From contig NZ_CP021874.1 in assembly GCF_002197645.1 (NCBI RefSeq), positions 2,666,001-2,730,000 on the forward strand: a stretch of 64,000 bases of DNA, in the 5' to 3' direction. The notes beneath the pieces were generated by a model. That model worked only from the letters and a program-made list of their open reading frames with translations, was not told where the DNA came from and did no database searches. Positions 18,388 to 26,366 of this stretch are shown here, one piece after another; position 1 is the first letter of the stretch; the number at the start of each line of letters is the position of its first letter. A program made the position numbers and the translations under genes. The DNA is from Enterococcus wangshanyuanii. GTDB lineage: Bacteria > Bacillota > Bacilli > Lactobacillales > Enterococcaceae.

Positions 18388-19191
18388 TTAAACGAGAAGT
18401 AACTGATCGTCTTTTAACTCTTGTCCACTGTTTTTGTGGAACATGTCCATCAATTCATTCACAGTCAAATCTTTTTTCTGTTCAGCGGGAACATCAACCA
18501 CCACTTGCCCTTGATGCAGCATGATCAATCGGTTCCCATAACGAATAGCATCTTCCATATCATGAGTAACCATAAAGGCAGTCAATTGGTGTTCTTGAAT
18601 CAATTTTTCAGTCAATTCCATAACGGTGATCGATGTTTTTGGATCTAATGCGGCAGTATGTTCATCTAATAAAATCAGTTCTGGTCGAATCAGAGTGGCC
18701 ATCAAAAGAGTGATTGCCTGACGTTGACCACCAGATAATAAGCCGATTTCTGCAGTTAAACGATTTTCCAGTCCTAAATTTAGACTAGCTAATTGCTCTT
18801 TAAAGAAATCACGATCGTTTTTACGAACACCATTGCCAAGTCCGCGTTTTTTTCCTCGTTTCATAGCAAGGGCCATATTTTCTTCTACTGTCAAACGAAC
18901 TGCCGTCCCCATTTTAGGGTCTTGGAATACGCGACTGATTTGTTTTGATCGAGCAACGACACGTTGTTTCGTAATGTCTTTTCCTTGTAAGGTCAATTGT
19001 CCTTCTTCGATGGGTAAAGTTCCTGCGATGCTGTTTAAAAGTGTTGATTTACCCGCACCGTTTCCACCGATGATCGTGATGAATTCACCTTGATTGATCG
19101 TCAAATCGATTCCTTTTAACACGTGATTTTCATTGACTGTTCCGCGTTCAAAGTATTGATGTAAATTGTTGATCGTTAATACTGGCTGCAT
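18388..19191 (-). CDS. ABC transporter ATP-binding protein (tryptophan-type, TrpZ-like)
   Basis: 267 residues. Walker A GGNGAGKST, signature LLSGGQRQA, Walker B LILLDEH and the switch histidine in MVTHDME are present. It is the ATPase of a three-gene importer with the permease at 19191 and the binding protein at 20237; this operon type is annotated as a tryptophan (aromatic) importer in streptococci and enterococci. The start ATG overlaps the permease stop codon by one base, so translation is coupled. Confidence 0.88.
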   Translation of the reverse strand: MQPVLTINNLHQYFERGTVNENHVLKGIDLTINQGEFITIIGGNGAGKSTLLNSIAGTLPIEEGQLTLQGKDITKQRVVARSKQISRVFQDPKMGTAVRLTVEENMALAMKRGKKRGLGNGVRKNDRDFFKEQLASLNLGLENRLTAEIGLLSGGQRQAITLLMATLIRPELILLDEHTAALDPKTSITVMELTEKLIQEHQLTAFMVTHDMEDAIRYGNRLIMLHQGQVVVDVPAEQKKDLTVNELMDMFHKNSGQELKDDQLLLV

Positions 19192-20144
19192 TAATTAGCG
19201 CCTCCTTTGCGTTTACCTATTTTAGAGAACCCTAATTTTTTTTGGATCAATGGTGATGATAAGCAGATCACTAAAATAATTGCTGAGAATAGTTTTAAGT
19301 CTGCTGGATCGACACGTAACTCTAATACGCAGGCAAGAATAAAACGGTAAAGAATGGCGCCGATCACGATTGTAATCAAGCGTAGACCTAATGATTTATT
19401 TTTGAATAAGACTTCGGCAATAATAATCGAAGCCAATCCAATAACAATTGTCCCTATTCCAGAATTCAGATCGGCAAAGTTATTGTTTTGAACTAACAAA
19501 GCACCAGCTAGAGCAATACAGCCATTTGACAGCATATAGCCGATGATTTTCATGTTATCTGTATTGATCCCGTTTGCTTCACTCATATCAAGATTATCTC
19601 CAGTGGCGCGAGTAGCCAATCCGATTTCTGTTCTAAAGAATAAAACAAGTAAAATAATAACGATGATCACAATCAATGCACCGACAAAAATCGTGCTGTT
19701 TACCTTTGAAAGGCCTAAGGATTGAGCATGTGAGAAAATCGAATCTGTCCCAATCAAAGAAATATTCGGCGCGCCCATAATACGGGAGTTGATACTGTAC
19801 AAGCCAGTCATGGTAATGATGCCTGCTAATAGAGCAGGGATTTTTAGTTTTGTATGCAGTAAACCAGAAACAAGTCCAGCCAGCATCCCTGCAATAAAAG
19901 CAATAATTAATGCTGTAATCGGCGCTACCATGGAATGGAGACTGAACAATGATTGAAAAGGAGCAGGCCAGGAAGCGGGATCTTTTGCTAAGATCACTGC
20001 TGCTACAGCACCGCCTAAAGGAAAACTCCCTTCGGTAGTTAAATCAGCAATATCTAAAATACGGTAAGTCAGGAATACCCCAATCGCCAATAATGACCAT
20101 AAAAGGCCTTGCGAGGTGGAGGAAAGTAATATGTCTATCAACAA
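19191..20144 (-). CDS. ABC transporter permease (tryptophan-type, TrpY-like)
   Basis: 317 residues with eight or more membrane segments in the pattern of the BPD_transp_2 (branched-chain amino-acid type) permeases. Conserved features include LTTEGSFPLGGAVAAV and the glycine-rich ANGINTDNMKIIGYMLSNG region. It would form the membrane channel for the periplasmic-type binding protein encoded upstream. Middle gene of the operon. Confidence 0.88.
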   Translation of the reverse strand: MLIDILLSSTSQGLLWSLLAIGVFLTYRILDIADLTTEGSFPLGGAVAAVILAKDPASWPAPFQSLFSLHSMVAPITALIIAFIAGMLAGLVSGLLHTKLKIPALLAGIITMTGLYSINSRIMGAPNISLIGTDSIFSHAQSLGLSKVNSTIFVGALIVIIVIILLVLFFRTEIGLATRATGDNLDMSEANGINTDNMKIIGYMLSNGCIALAGALLVQNNNFADLNSGIGTIVIGLASIIIAEVLFKNKSLGLRLITIVIGAILYRFILACVLELRVDPADLKLFSAIILVICLSSPLIQKKLGFSKIGKRKGGAN

Positions 20145-20236
20145 AATCAGCTTCTTTCAGTAATTTTATGTAGCAGAGTGATGCAAAAGAACGTATCGTT
20201 TTTGCACCACTGATGTTCTATTTAGCAGTAGTCAAA

Positions 20237-21214
20237 TCAAGGCGCTTTGATCGTGTCTGGATCGATATCTAGCGCTTTTGCCATGTCTTCATTTACAAAC
20301 AGTTCTAAGTCTTTGGCTTTTTCAACAGGCATATCTGCAGGCTGTGCTTCTCCTTTAAGGATTTTAGCTGCCATGACACCTGTTTGTTTCCCTAACGCTT
20401 TGTAGTCGATCCCAACAGTTGCTAGCCCACCTTGTTCTACTTGCTCGATCGAACCAGCAATCACAGGGATTTTATGTTCTTTAGCTACTTCTCCGATGAC
20501 TGCAGCGGCGGAAGCGAAGGTATTATCTGTAGGAATATAGATAGCATCAACATCTTTTGCTAAGCTAGTTGTTACTTGTTGAACATCATTTGTTGAGTTT
20601 GCTGTTAAAATTTTTGTCTGGATGCCTTCAGCTTTTAGGGCTTTTTCAGCCATGTCAGCTTGGATCTTGGAGTTGGCTTCTCCAGCGTTGTACATGATTC
20701 CAACGGTTTTCGCATCAGGAACGATGTTTAGCAATAAAGCAATTTGCTTGTCGATCGGTACGATATCGGTTGTTCCTGTTACATTTCCGCCTGGCTTTTC
20801 GTCTGATTTCACTAATTTGGCTCCAACTAAATCAGTAACGGCAGTTACTACAATGGGGATATCTGTGGTTTCGTTTAATAATGATTGTGCAGCAGGTGTT
20901 GCGATCCCTAGCAATAAATCGGGCTTTTCTTTGACCAACTTTTCGCTCATGCTTTTTAATTGGGCCTGATCATTTTGTGCATTGGTGTATTCGATCGTTA
21001 GGTTTTCGCCTTCTTTAAAGCCATTTTCAGCTAAGCCTTCTTTGAATCCTTCAAAAGCAGCATCCAATGAACCATGTTCGACAGGTTGTAACACACCGAT
21101 TTTTTTCATGTCACTGTCTGATCCTGAATCTGCTTTTTTGTCGTTTCCACAAGCGCCAAGTGTAAGTAAAGCGACTGCTGATAAAATACTCAATCCTAGT
21201 AATTTCTTTTTCAT
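20237..21214 (-). CDS. ABC transporter substrate-binding lipoprotein (TrpX-like)
   Basis: 325 residues. Lipoprotein signal MKKKLLGLSILSAVALLTLGAC with lipobox LGAC. The rest is the ABC_sub_bind fold (type I periplasmic-binding-like): GVLQPVEHGSLDAAFEGF, then TAVTDLVGAKLV, then IPVIAGSIEQVEQGG. This family binds tryptophan or related aromatic compounds in Firmicutes (family knowledge; ligand here inferred). Start moved to ATG 21214, with TGGAGG 8 bases upstream. Expression is probably controlled by the attenuator at 21244-21333. Confidence 0.88.
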   Translation of the reverse strand: MKKKLLGLSILSAVALLTLGACGNDKKADSGSDSDMKKIGVLQPVEHGSLDAAFEGFKEGLAENGFKEGENLTIEYTNAQNDQAQLKSMSEKLVKEKPDLLLGIATPAAQSLLNETTDIPIVVTAVTDLVGAKLVKSDEKPGGNVTGTTDIVPIDKQIALLLNIVPDAKTVGIMYNAGEANSKIQADMAEKALKAEGIQTKILTANSTNDVQQVTTSLAKDVDAIYIPTDNTFASAAAVIGEVAKEHKIPVIAGSIEQVEQGGLATVGIDYKALGKQTGVMAAKILKGEAQPADMPVEKAKDLELFVNEDMAKALDIDPDTIKAP

Positions 21215-21243
21215 CTCAATTCCTCCAGTATGTTTGTTAAAAC

Positions 21244-21333
21244 AAAAAATCCATTCAGACAATATGCCTAAATGGATTGATAAAAGTCGTCAGTTCAATA
21301 CTTTCGTTTGCCACTTAGGATTGTCTACGTGGC
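21244..21333 (-). promoter_or_regulatory. Transcription attenuator in the leader of the tryptophan-type ABC operon
   Basis: Three mutually exclusive stems, read on the minus strand. (1) Terminator: bases 21278-21265 pair with 21261-21248 (14 bp, loop TAT), then six T. (2) Antiterminator: GACAAT plus CCTAAGTGG (21325-21311) pairs with CCATTTAGG plus ATTGTC (21275-21258), 15 bp with a 3-nt bulge. (3) Anti-antiterminator: GCCACGTAG (21333-21325) pairs with CTAAGTGGC (21318-21310), one mismatch. The stop codon of the short leader ORF at 21325-21408 lies inside the left arm of stem 3. Confidence 0.8.
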
Positions 21334-21408
21334 TGTTTGTTCAGTGCAAAGTGCTCTAGCCATCATAGATACAAAAACAGTTTTTGCTGTTTGCACCCAT
21401 GATTTCAT
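21325..21408 (-). CDS. Putative leader peptide 2, 27 aa, ends in the attenuator
   Basis: ATG 21408 to TAG 21327-21325, 27 codons, beginning MKSWVQTAK and ending CTEQTAT. It contains one tryptophan at codon 4. Only a weak AGG ribosome-binding site lies upstream, next to the stop of leader ORF 1, so it may depend on translational coupling. A ribosome finishing or stalling at its stop would cover the 5' arm of the anti-antiterminator. Translation is not proven. Confidence 0.45.
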   Translation of the reverse strand: MKSWVQTAKTVFVSMMARALCTEQTAT

Positions 21409-21418
21409 GAATACAAAC

Positions 21419-21475
21419 CTATCTAAAATAGCTAAAGTAAGCTTTATTCAGTTGTGGGTTGATTAAGTAAGTCAT
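21419..21475 (-). CDS. Putative leader peptide 1, 18 aa, aromatic-rich
   Basis: ATG 21475 behind a near-perfect ribosome-binding site GCGGAGGAGA; 18 codons, MTYLINPQLNKAYFSYFR, with five Tyr/Phe residues, then TAG. It begins about 30 bases after the predicted transcription start, as leader peptides do. The strong initiation site with no longer frame behind it is the main reason to believe it is translated. Confidence 0.55.
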   Translation of the reverse strand: MTYLINPQLNKAYFSYFR

Positions 21476-21506
21476 AGTAATCTCCTCCGCAAATTGAATT
21501 GTGTTT

Positions 21507-21536
21507 AGTATAAAGGAAACATGGGAAGAATGTCAA
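21507..21536 (-). promoter_or_regulatory. Promoter of the tryptophan-type ABC operon
   Basis: Minus-strand TTGACA, an 18-base spacer, then TATACT, both near consensus, giving a leader of about 285 nt before the binding-protein gene. Confidence 0.8.
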
Positions 21537-21611
21537 CAGATTATTTAAAATTTTCAGACAATTTATTTTTTTATTTAAAAAAGTCTAATATTTTAAATTT
21601 TCTTCCTTACG

Positions 21612-21620
21612 TGCTAGAAT
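21612..21620 (+). promoter_or_regulatory. Extended -10 promoter of the 21662 lipoprotein
   Basis: TGCTAGAAT is an extended -10 element (TG-n-TAGAAT) about 40 bases before the start codon. No good -35 is visible, as is common with extended -10 promoters. Confidence 0.45.
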
Positions 21621-21661
21621 TTAAATTGGAGATAAAATTAAAAAAGACTAGGAGAATAATT

Positions 21662-22237
21662 ATGATTTCAAAAAAATTAGTTACCTTAGGTACATTAGCA
21701 GCAACAGTATTGGTATTAGGCGCATGTAACAGCGACAGTAAAGACACAAAAGCAAGCTCATCTGACAGTAAAACAGAAGCAACTTCAACAAGCTCAAGCA
21801 TGGATGCTGTAAGTTCAGCTTCAGTGAGTGACAAACCAGAAGTGCTTGAAACAGCATTAGGCGAAGACGGAAACTGGATCATTGCAGCAACTGCAGACGT
21901 TACTTTCGATAAAGATGTAACTGTTGCAGGTGAATTCCATGATAAGGGAGATTCTTCAGCGGATATTTATAGAAAATTAGCGTTATATTCACAAGACGCA
22001 GATCGTAAAGTGACTGCTGAATACACAATCACTGTTCCTGAATTAGTGGTTGAATCTGAAAACTTCAATATCGTTAACGGAACAGTTAAAGGAAACATCT
22101 TAGTAAAAGCAAATGGTTTTGTTTTGAATGGCGCAAAAGTTGACGGAAACGTGACTTTTGAAAAAGAAGAATACAAAACATCTGCTAAACTTGATGAAGA
22201 AGGCGCAGAAGTAACTGGTGACGTAACCGTTCAATAA
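21662..22237 (+). CDS. Lipoprotein with cOB1-like signal peptide
   Basis: 191 residues. Lipoprotein signal with lipobox LGAC; a Ser/Thr/Lys-rich linker (residues 24-55); then a beta-repeat region (DKDVTVAGEFHDKGD, NGTVKGNILVKANGF, NGAKVDGNVTFEKEEY), probably a small right-handed beta-helix of bactofilin-like look. The eight residues before the lipidated cysteine are ATVLVLGA, close to enterococcal sex pheromone cOB1 (VAVLVLGA). The start is moved from 21521 to ATG 21662, which has AGGAG upstream and starts the signal peptide. Function unknown. Confidence 0.85.
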   Translation: MISKKLVTLGTLAATVLVLGACNSDSKDTKASSSDSKTEATSTSSSMDAVSSASVSDKPEVLETALGEDGNWIIAATADVTFDKDVTVAGEFHDKGDSSADIYRKLALYSQDADRKVTAEYTITVPELVVESENFNIVNGTVKGNILVKANGFVLNGAKVDGNVTFEKEEYKTSAKLDEEGAEVTGDVTVQ

Positions 22238-22257
22238 AAATAGTCCCATATTATAGA

Positions 22258-22290
22258 GGTACTCGATCAGATAATCGAGTGCCTTTTTTA
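22258..22290 (+). terminator. Terminator after the 21662 lipoprotein
   Basis: GGTACTCGAT pairs with ATCGAGTGCC (one G-U), 6-nt loop, then a T7 run. Confidence 0.88.
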
Positions 22291-22315
22291 TTATGATAAA
22301 AGGTTGCGAAACAAC

Positions 22316-22344
22316 TTGACTTTTACTATAGAAGGAAGTATAGT
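22316..22344 (+). promoter_or_regulatory. Promoter of rpoB-rpoC
   Basis: TTGACT, a 17-base spacer, then TATAGT. It gives a leader of about 240 nt. Confidence 0.8.
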
Positions 22345-22349
22345 GTATA

Positions 22350-22580
22350 GATGCAAAAACTATCTGAAAAGTGACGAAGCAGGAGCGAAATATTGTCCGT
22401 TCCGGTTTTTAATAGGGAAACAAAAGTAGAAACGCACGAGAAATTTTCAAGAGCACATTCTATTTTTGGTTTTTTTTTGCCTAAAAACTGCAAAAAATGC
22501 TCAATATTACGAATATTTAATATTTGTAATATTAATGAAATGTTTTCGGTTAGTGTTTTGATAGACTTTTAATTAGAGGA
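22350..22580 (+). promoter_or_regulatory. rpoB leader RNA (possible Lacto-rpoB motif)
   Basis: About 230 bases of untranslated leader. At 22503-22533 is a perfect 14-bp hairpin (AATATTACGAATAT, 3-nt loop TTA) not followed by a T run, so it is not a simple terminator. The Lacto-rpoB motif is a known conserved RNA upstream of rpoB in Lactobacillales; I assign it by position and cannot match its consensus by eye. Confidence 0.4.
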
Positions 22581-22589
22581 GTGAAGAGC

Positions 22590-25500
22590 TTGGCTGGACA
22601 CGTAGTAAAATACGGAAAACACCGCGAACGTAGAAGTTTCGCCCGGATCAGTGAAGTGTTGGAATTACCCAACTTGATTGAGATTCAAACAGACTCTTAC
22701 CAATGGTTTTTAGATGAAGGCTTAAGAGAAATGTTTGAAGACATTTTACCAATTGATGATTTCCAAGGAAATCTATCGTTGGAATTCGTGGATTATGAAT
22801 TAAAAGAACCTAAGTACACTGTAGAAGAAGCGCGTTCACATGACGCAAACTATTCTGCACCTTTACATGTCACTCTAAGATTAACAAACCGTGAATCTGG
22901 AGAAATCAAATCACAAGAAGTTTTCTTCGGTGATTTCCCTCTAATGACTGAAATGGGAACATTTATCATCAATGGAGCAGAACGTGTTATCGTTTCTCAA
23001 TTAGTACGTTCACCAGGTGTATATTTCCATGGCAAAGTAGATAAAAATGGGAAAGAAGGCTTTGGCTCAACTGTGATCCCTAACCGTGGCGCATGGTTGG
23101 AAATGGAAACAGATGCCAAGGATATTTCTTATGTGCGTATTGACCGTACTCGTAAAATTCCTTTAACTGTCTTAGTCCGTGCTTTAGGTTTCGGTTCTGA
23201 TGATACGATTTTTGAAATTTTCGGTGAGTCATTAAGTTTACGTAATACGATCGAAAAAGATTTACACAAAAATGCTAGCGATTCTCGTACAGAAGAAGGG
23301 CTAAAAGATATTTATGAGCGTCTTCGCCCAGGCGAACCTAAAACAGCAGATAGTTCTCGTAACTTACTGAATGCTCGTTTCTTTGATCCAAAACGTTACG
23401 ACTTAGCAAATGTTGGTCGTTATAAAGTCAACAAAAAATTAGATTTAAAAACACGTCTATTGAACCTAACTTTAGGAGAAACACTGATCGATCCTGAAAC
23501 AGGAGAAATCCTTGTTGAAAAAGGAACAGTGTTGACGCACCAAGTAATGGAAACATTAGGTGAGCATATCGATAACGGACTAAACAGCGTGACTTATTAC
23601 CCTAGCGAAGACGGTGTGGTAACTGAACCAATGACAGTTCAAGTCATCAAAGTTCTTTCTCCAAAAGATCCTGAGCGTATCGTTAATGTGATCGGTAATG
23701 GGTATCCTGATACAAGTGTGAAAACAGTTCGTCCAGCAGATATCGTTGCTTCAATGAGCTACTTCTTCAATTTACAAGAAGATATCGGTAATGTGGATGA
23801 CATCGATCACTTAGGAAACCGTCGTATCCGTTCAGTCGGTGAATTATTACAAAATCAATTCCGTATCGGTTTAGCGCGTATGGAACGTGTGGTTCGTGAA
23901 AGAATGTCTATTCAAGACACTGAAACATTGACACCACAACAATTGATCAATATTCGTCCAGTTGTAGCAAGTATCAAAGAATTCTTTGGTTCTTCTCAGC
24001 TATCACAGTTCATGGACCAAACAAATCCTCTAGGTGAGTTGACACACAAACGTCGTCTATCTGCCTTAGGACCTGGTGGTTTGACTCGTGACCGTGCCGG
24101 CTATGAAGTACGAGACGTTCACTATTCTCACTATGGCCGTATGTGTCCGATCGAAACGCCTGAGGGCCCGAATATCGGTTTGATCAATAGCTTATCAAGT
24201 TATGCCAAAGTCAATAAATTTGGCTTTATTGAAACTCCGTATCGTCGTGTGGACCGTGCAACTGGAAAAGTAACAGACCAAGTGGATTACCTAACTGCTG
24301 ACACGGAAGACCACTATATCGTAGCGCAAGCAAACTCACGTTTAAACGAAGATGGAACCTTTGCTGAAGAATTAGTAATGGCTCGTCTACAAAGTGAAAA
24401 CCTTGAAGTAACGATCGATAAAGTCGATTACATGGACGTTTCACCGAAACAAGTAGTTGCCGTGGCGACTGCATGTATTCCTTTCTTGGAAAACGATGAC
24501 TCCAACCGTGCCTTGATGGGTGCCAACATGCAACGTCAAGCAGTGCCTTTGATCCAACCTCGTTCACCACTTGTGGGAACTGGTATGGAATACAAATCTG
24601 CACATGACTCAGGTGCCGCTCTTTTATGTAAACATGATGGTGTCGTTGAATATGTGGATGCATCAGAAGTACGCGTTCGCCGTGACAATGGCGCATTAGA
24701 TAAATACATGGTCACAAAATTCCGTCGTTCAAATTCAGGTACAAGCTACAACCAACGTCCAATCGTTCTTTTAGGCGAAAAAGTTGAAAAAGGCGATACA
24801 TTAGCAGATGGACCTTCTATGGAAGAAGGAGAAATGGCTTTAGGACAAAACGTACTTGTTGGATTCATGACGTGGGAAGGGTACAACTACGAGGATGCGA
24901 TCATCATGAGCCGTCGTTTGGTGAAAGATGATGTGTATACATCTATTCATATTGAAGAATATGAATCAGAAGCTCGTGATACAAAATTAGGACCTGAAGA
25001 AATCACTCGCGAAATTCCAAACGTTGGTGAAGATGCGTTGAAAGATCTTGACGAAATGGGAATCATTCGTATCGGTGCTGAGGTTAAAGATGGCGATCTA
25101 TTAGTAGGTAAAGTAACGCCTAAAGGGGTAACTGAGTTATCTGCTGAAGAGCGTTTACTACATGCAATCTTTGGTGAAAAAGCCCGTGAAGTTCGTGATA
25201 CCTCTCTACGTGTGCCTCATGGCGGCGGCGGGATCGTTCACGATGTGAAAATCTTTACTCGCGAAGCTGGCGACGAATTGTCACCAGGTGTGAATATGCT
25301 CGTTCGTGTGTATATCGTTCAAAAACGTAAGATCAACGAAGGGGATAAAATGGCCGGTCGTCACGGAAATAAAGGGGTCGTATCCCGTATTATGCCGGAA
25401 GAAGACATGCCGTTCTTACCAGATGGCACACCGATCGATATCATGTTGAACCCATTAGGGGTACCATCACGTATGAATATCGGACAAGTACTAGAGTTGC

Positions 25501-26207
25501 ACTTAGGAATGGCTGCCCGTCAATTAGGTATCCACATTGCAACGCCAGTATTTGATGGGGCTAATGATGATGACGTTTGGGACACTGTTCGTGAAGCTGG
25601 TATGGCTAGTGATGCGAAAACAGTACTTTACGATGGACGTACTGGTGAACCATTCGATAACCGTATCTCTGTTGGTGTAATGTACATGATCAAATTGGCC
25701 CACATGGTCGATGATAAATTGCATGCTCGTTCTATTGGACCATACTCACTTGTTACTCAACAACCACTTGGAGGTAAAGCTCAATTTGGTGGACAACGTT
25801 TTGGGGAAATGGAAGTATGGGCACTGGAAGCATATGGTGCAGCTTATACATTACAAGAAATCTTAACGTACAAATCTGATGACGTGGTTGGTCGTGTGAA
25901 AACATACGAAGCGATCGTCAAAGGTGAACCAATTCCAAAACCAGGTGTACCGGAATCATTCCGTGTATTGGTGAAAGAGTTACAATCACTTGGATTAGAT
26001 ATGCGCGTATTGGACATTGAAGAACAAGAAATCGAATTGCGTGATATGGATGACGATGATGATGACTTGATCACAGTTGATGCCCTAACAAAATTTGCCG
26101 AACAACAATCAGCGAAACAATTAGAAAAAGAAGCAGCTGAAGCAAAAGAAGCTGCCGATGCAGTTCTTGAACAAGAAATTGAAACAGCTGAAGATACTAA
26201 AAACTAA
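22590..26207 (+). CDS. rpoB: DNA-directed RNA polymerase subunit beta
   Basis: 1205 residues, catalytic beta subunit. The rifampicin-pocket region reads [17 protein letters not shown] then [14 protein letters not shown], the sensitive-type residues. The [13 protein letters not shown] motif near the active site and a Glu/Asp/Ala-rich C-terminal tail (about 40 residues) are visible. Start chosen at TTG 22590 ([10 protein letters not shown] follows) because GAGGAG lies 8 bases upstream; the in-frame GTG at 22581 overlaps that site. First gene of the rpoB-rpoC operon. Confidence 0.97.
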   Translation: MAGHVVKYGKHRERRSFARISEVLELPNLIEIQTDSYQWFLDEGLREMFEDILPIDDFQGNLSLEFVDYELKEPKYTVEEARSHDANYSAPLHVTLRLTNRESGEIKSQEVFFGDFPLMTEMGTFIINGAERVIVSQLVRSPGVYFHGKVDKNGKEGFGSTVIPNRGAWLEMETDAKDISYVRIDRTRKIPLTVLVRALGFGSDDTIFEIFGESLSLRNTIEKDLHKNASDSRTEEGLKDIYERLRPGEPKTADSSRNLLNARFFDPKRYDLANVGRYKVNKKLDLKTRLLNLTLGETLIDPETGEILVEKGTVLTHQVMETLGEHIDNGLNSVTYYPSEDGVVTEPMTVQVIKVLSPKDPERIVNVIGNGYPDTSVKTVRPADIVASMSYFFNLQEDIGNVDDIDHLGNRRIRSVGELLQNQFRIGLARMERVVRERMSIQDTETLTPQQLINIRPVVASIKEFFGSSQLSQFMDQTNPLGELTHKRRLSALGPGGLTRDRAGYEVRDVHYSHYGRMCPIETPEGPNIGLINSLSSYAKVNKFGFIETPYRRVDRATGKVTDQVDYLTADTEDHYIVAQANSRLNEDGTFAEELVMARLQSENLEVTIDKVDYMDVSPKQVVAVATACIPFLENDDSNRALMGANMQRQAVPLIQPRSPLVGTGMEYKSAHDSGAALLCKHDGVVEYVDASEVRVRRDNGALDKYMVTKFRRSNSGTSYNQRPIVLLGEKVEKGDTLADGPSMEEGEMALGQNVLVGFMTWEGYNYEDAIIMSRRLVKDDVYTSIHIEEYESEARDTKLGPEEITREIPNVGEDALKDLDEMGIIRIGAEVKDGDLLVGKVTPKGVTELSAEERLLHAIFGEKAREVRDTSLRVPHGGGGIVHDVKIFTREAGDELSPGVNMLVRVYIVQKRKINEGDKMAGRHGNKGVVSRIMPEEDMPFLPDGTPIDIMLNPLGVPSRMNIGQVLELHLGMAARQLGIHIATPVFDGANDDDVWDTVREAGMASDAKTVLYDGRTGEPFDNRISVGVMYMIKLAHMVDDKLHARSIGPYSLVTQQPLGGKAQFGGQRFGEMEVWALEAYGAAYTLQEILTYKSDDVVGRVKTYEAIVKGEPIPKPGVPESFRVLVKELQSLGLDMRVLDIEEQEIELRDMDDDDDDLITVDALTKFAEQQSAKQLEKEAAEAKEAADAVLEQEIETAEDTKN

Positions 26208-26282
26208 TTGTTCGAAGTCATAGTAAAATTGTCAAGTTAGATTTGTTTCAGTTTTCTTAGTATAAAGAAAGCTGATTCAATT

Positions 26283-26330
26283 GGCGGAAGAAAATACGAA
26301 GTTGAAAAAGTACTCTATTTTCTTCTCGCC
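26283..26330 (+). other. Long hairpin between rpoB and rpoC
   Basis: GGCGGAAGAAAATA pairs with TATTTTCTTCTCGCC (14 bp, one bulge) around a ~19-base loop. There is no T run after it. It may be an RNase processing or mRNA-stability element in the unusually long 159-base rpoB-rpoC gap. Confidence 0.55.
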
Positions 26331-26366
26331 CTAACTTTTCCTATCAAGAAATGGAGGGAATTCCTT

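Noticed and set aside
20237..21214. Claim that the transporter binding protein is also a pheromone precursor
   Set aside because: VALLTLGA before its cysteine resembles cOB1, and the FmnB signal end (LFLILLAG) resembles cAD1, but such resemblance is common among lipoprotein signal peptides; only the two cases with a homologous or near-identical precursor were kept.
21244..21480. T-box riboswitch upstream of the tryptophan-type transporter
   Set aside because: The conserved T-box core (GGnACCGCG) and a specifier stem are not present; the leader instead has short ORFs and simple alternative hairpins.
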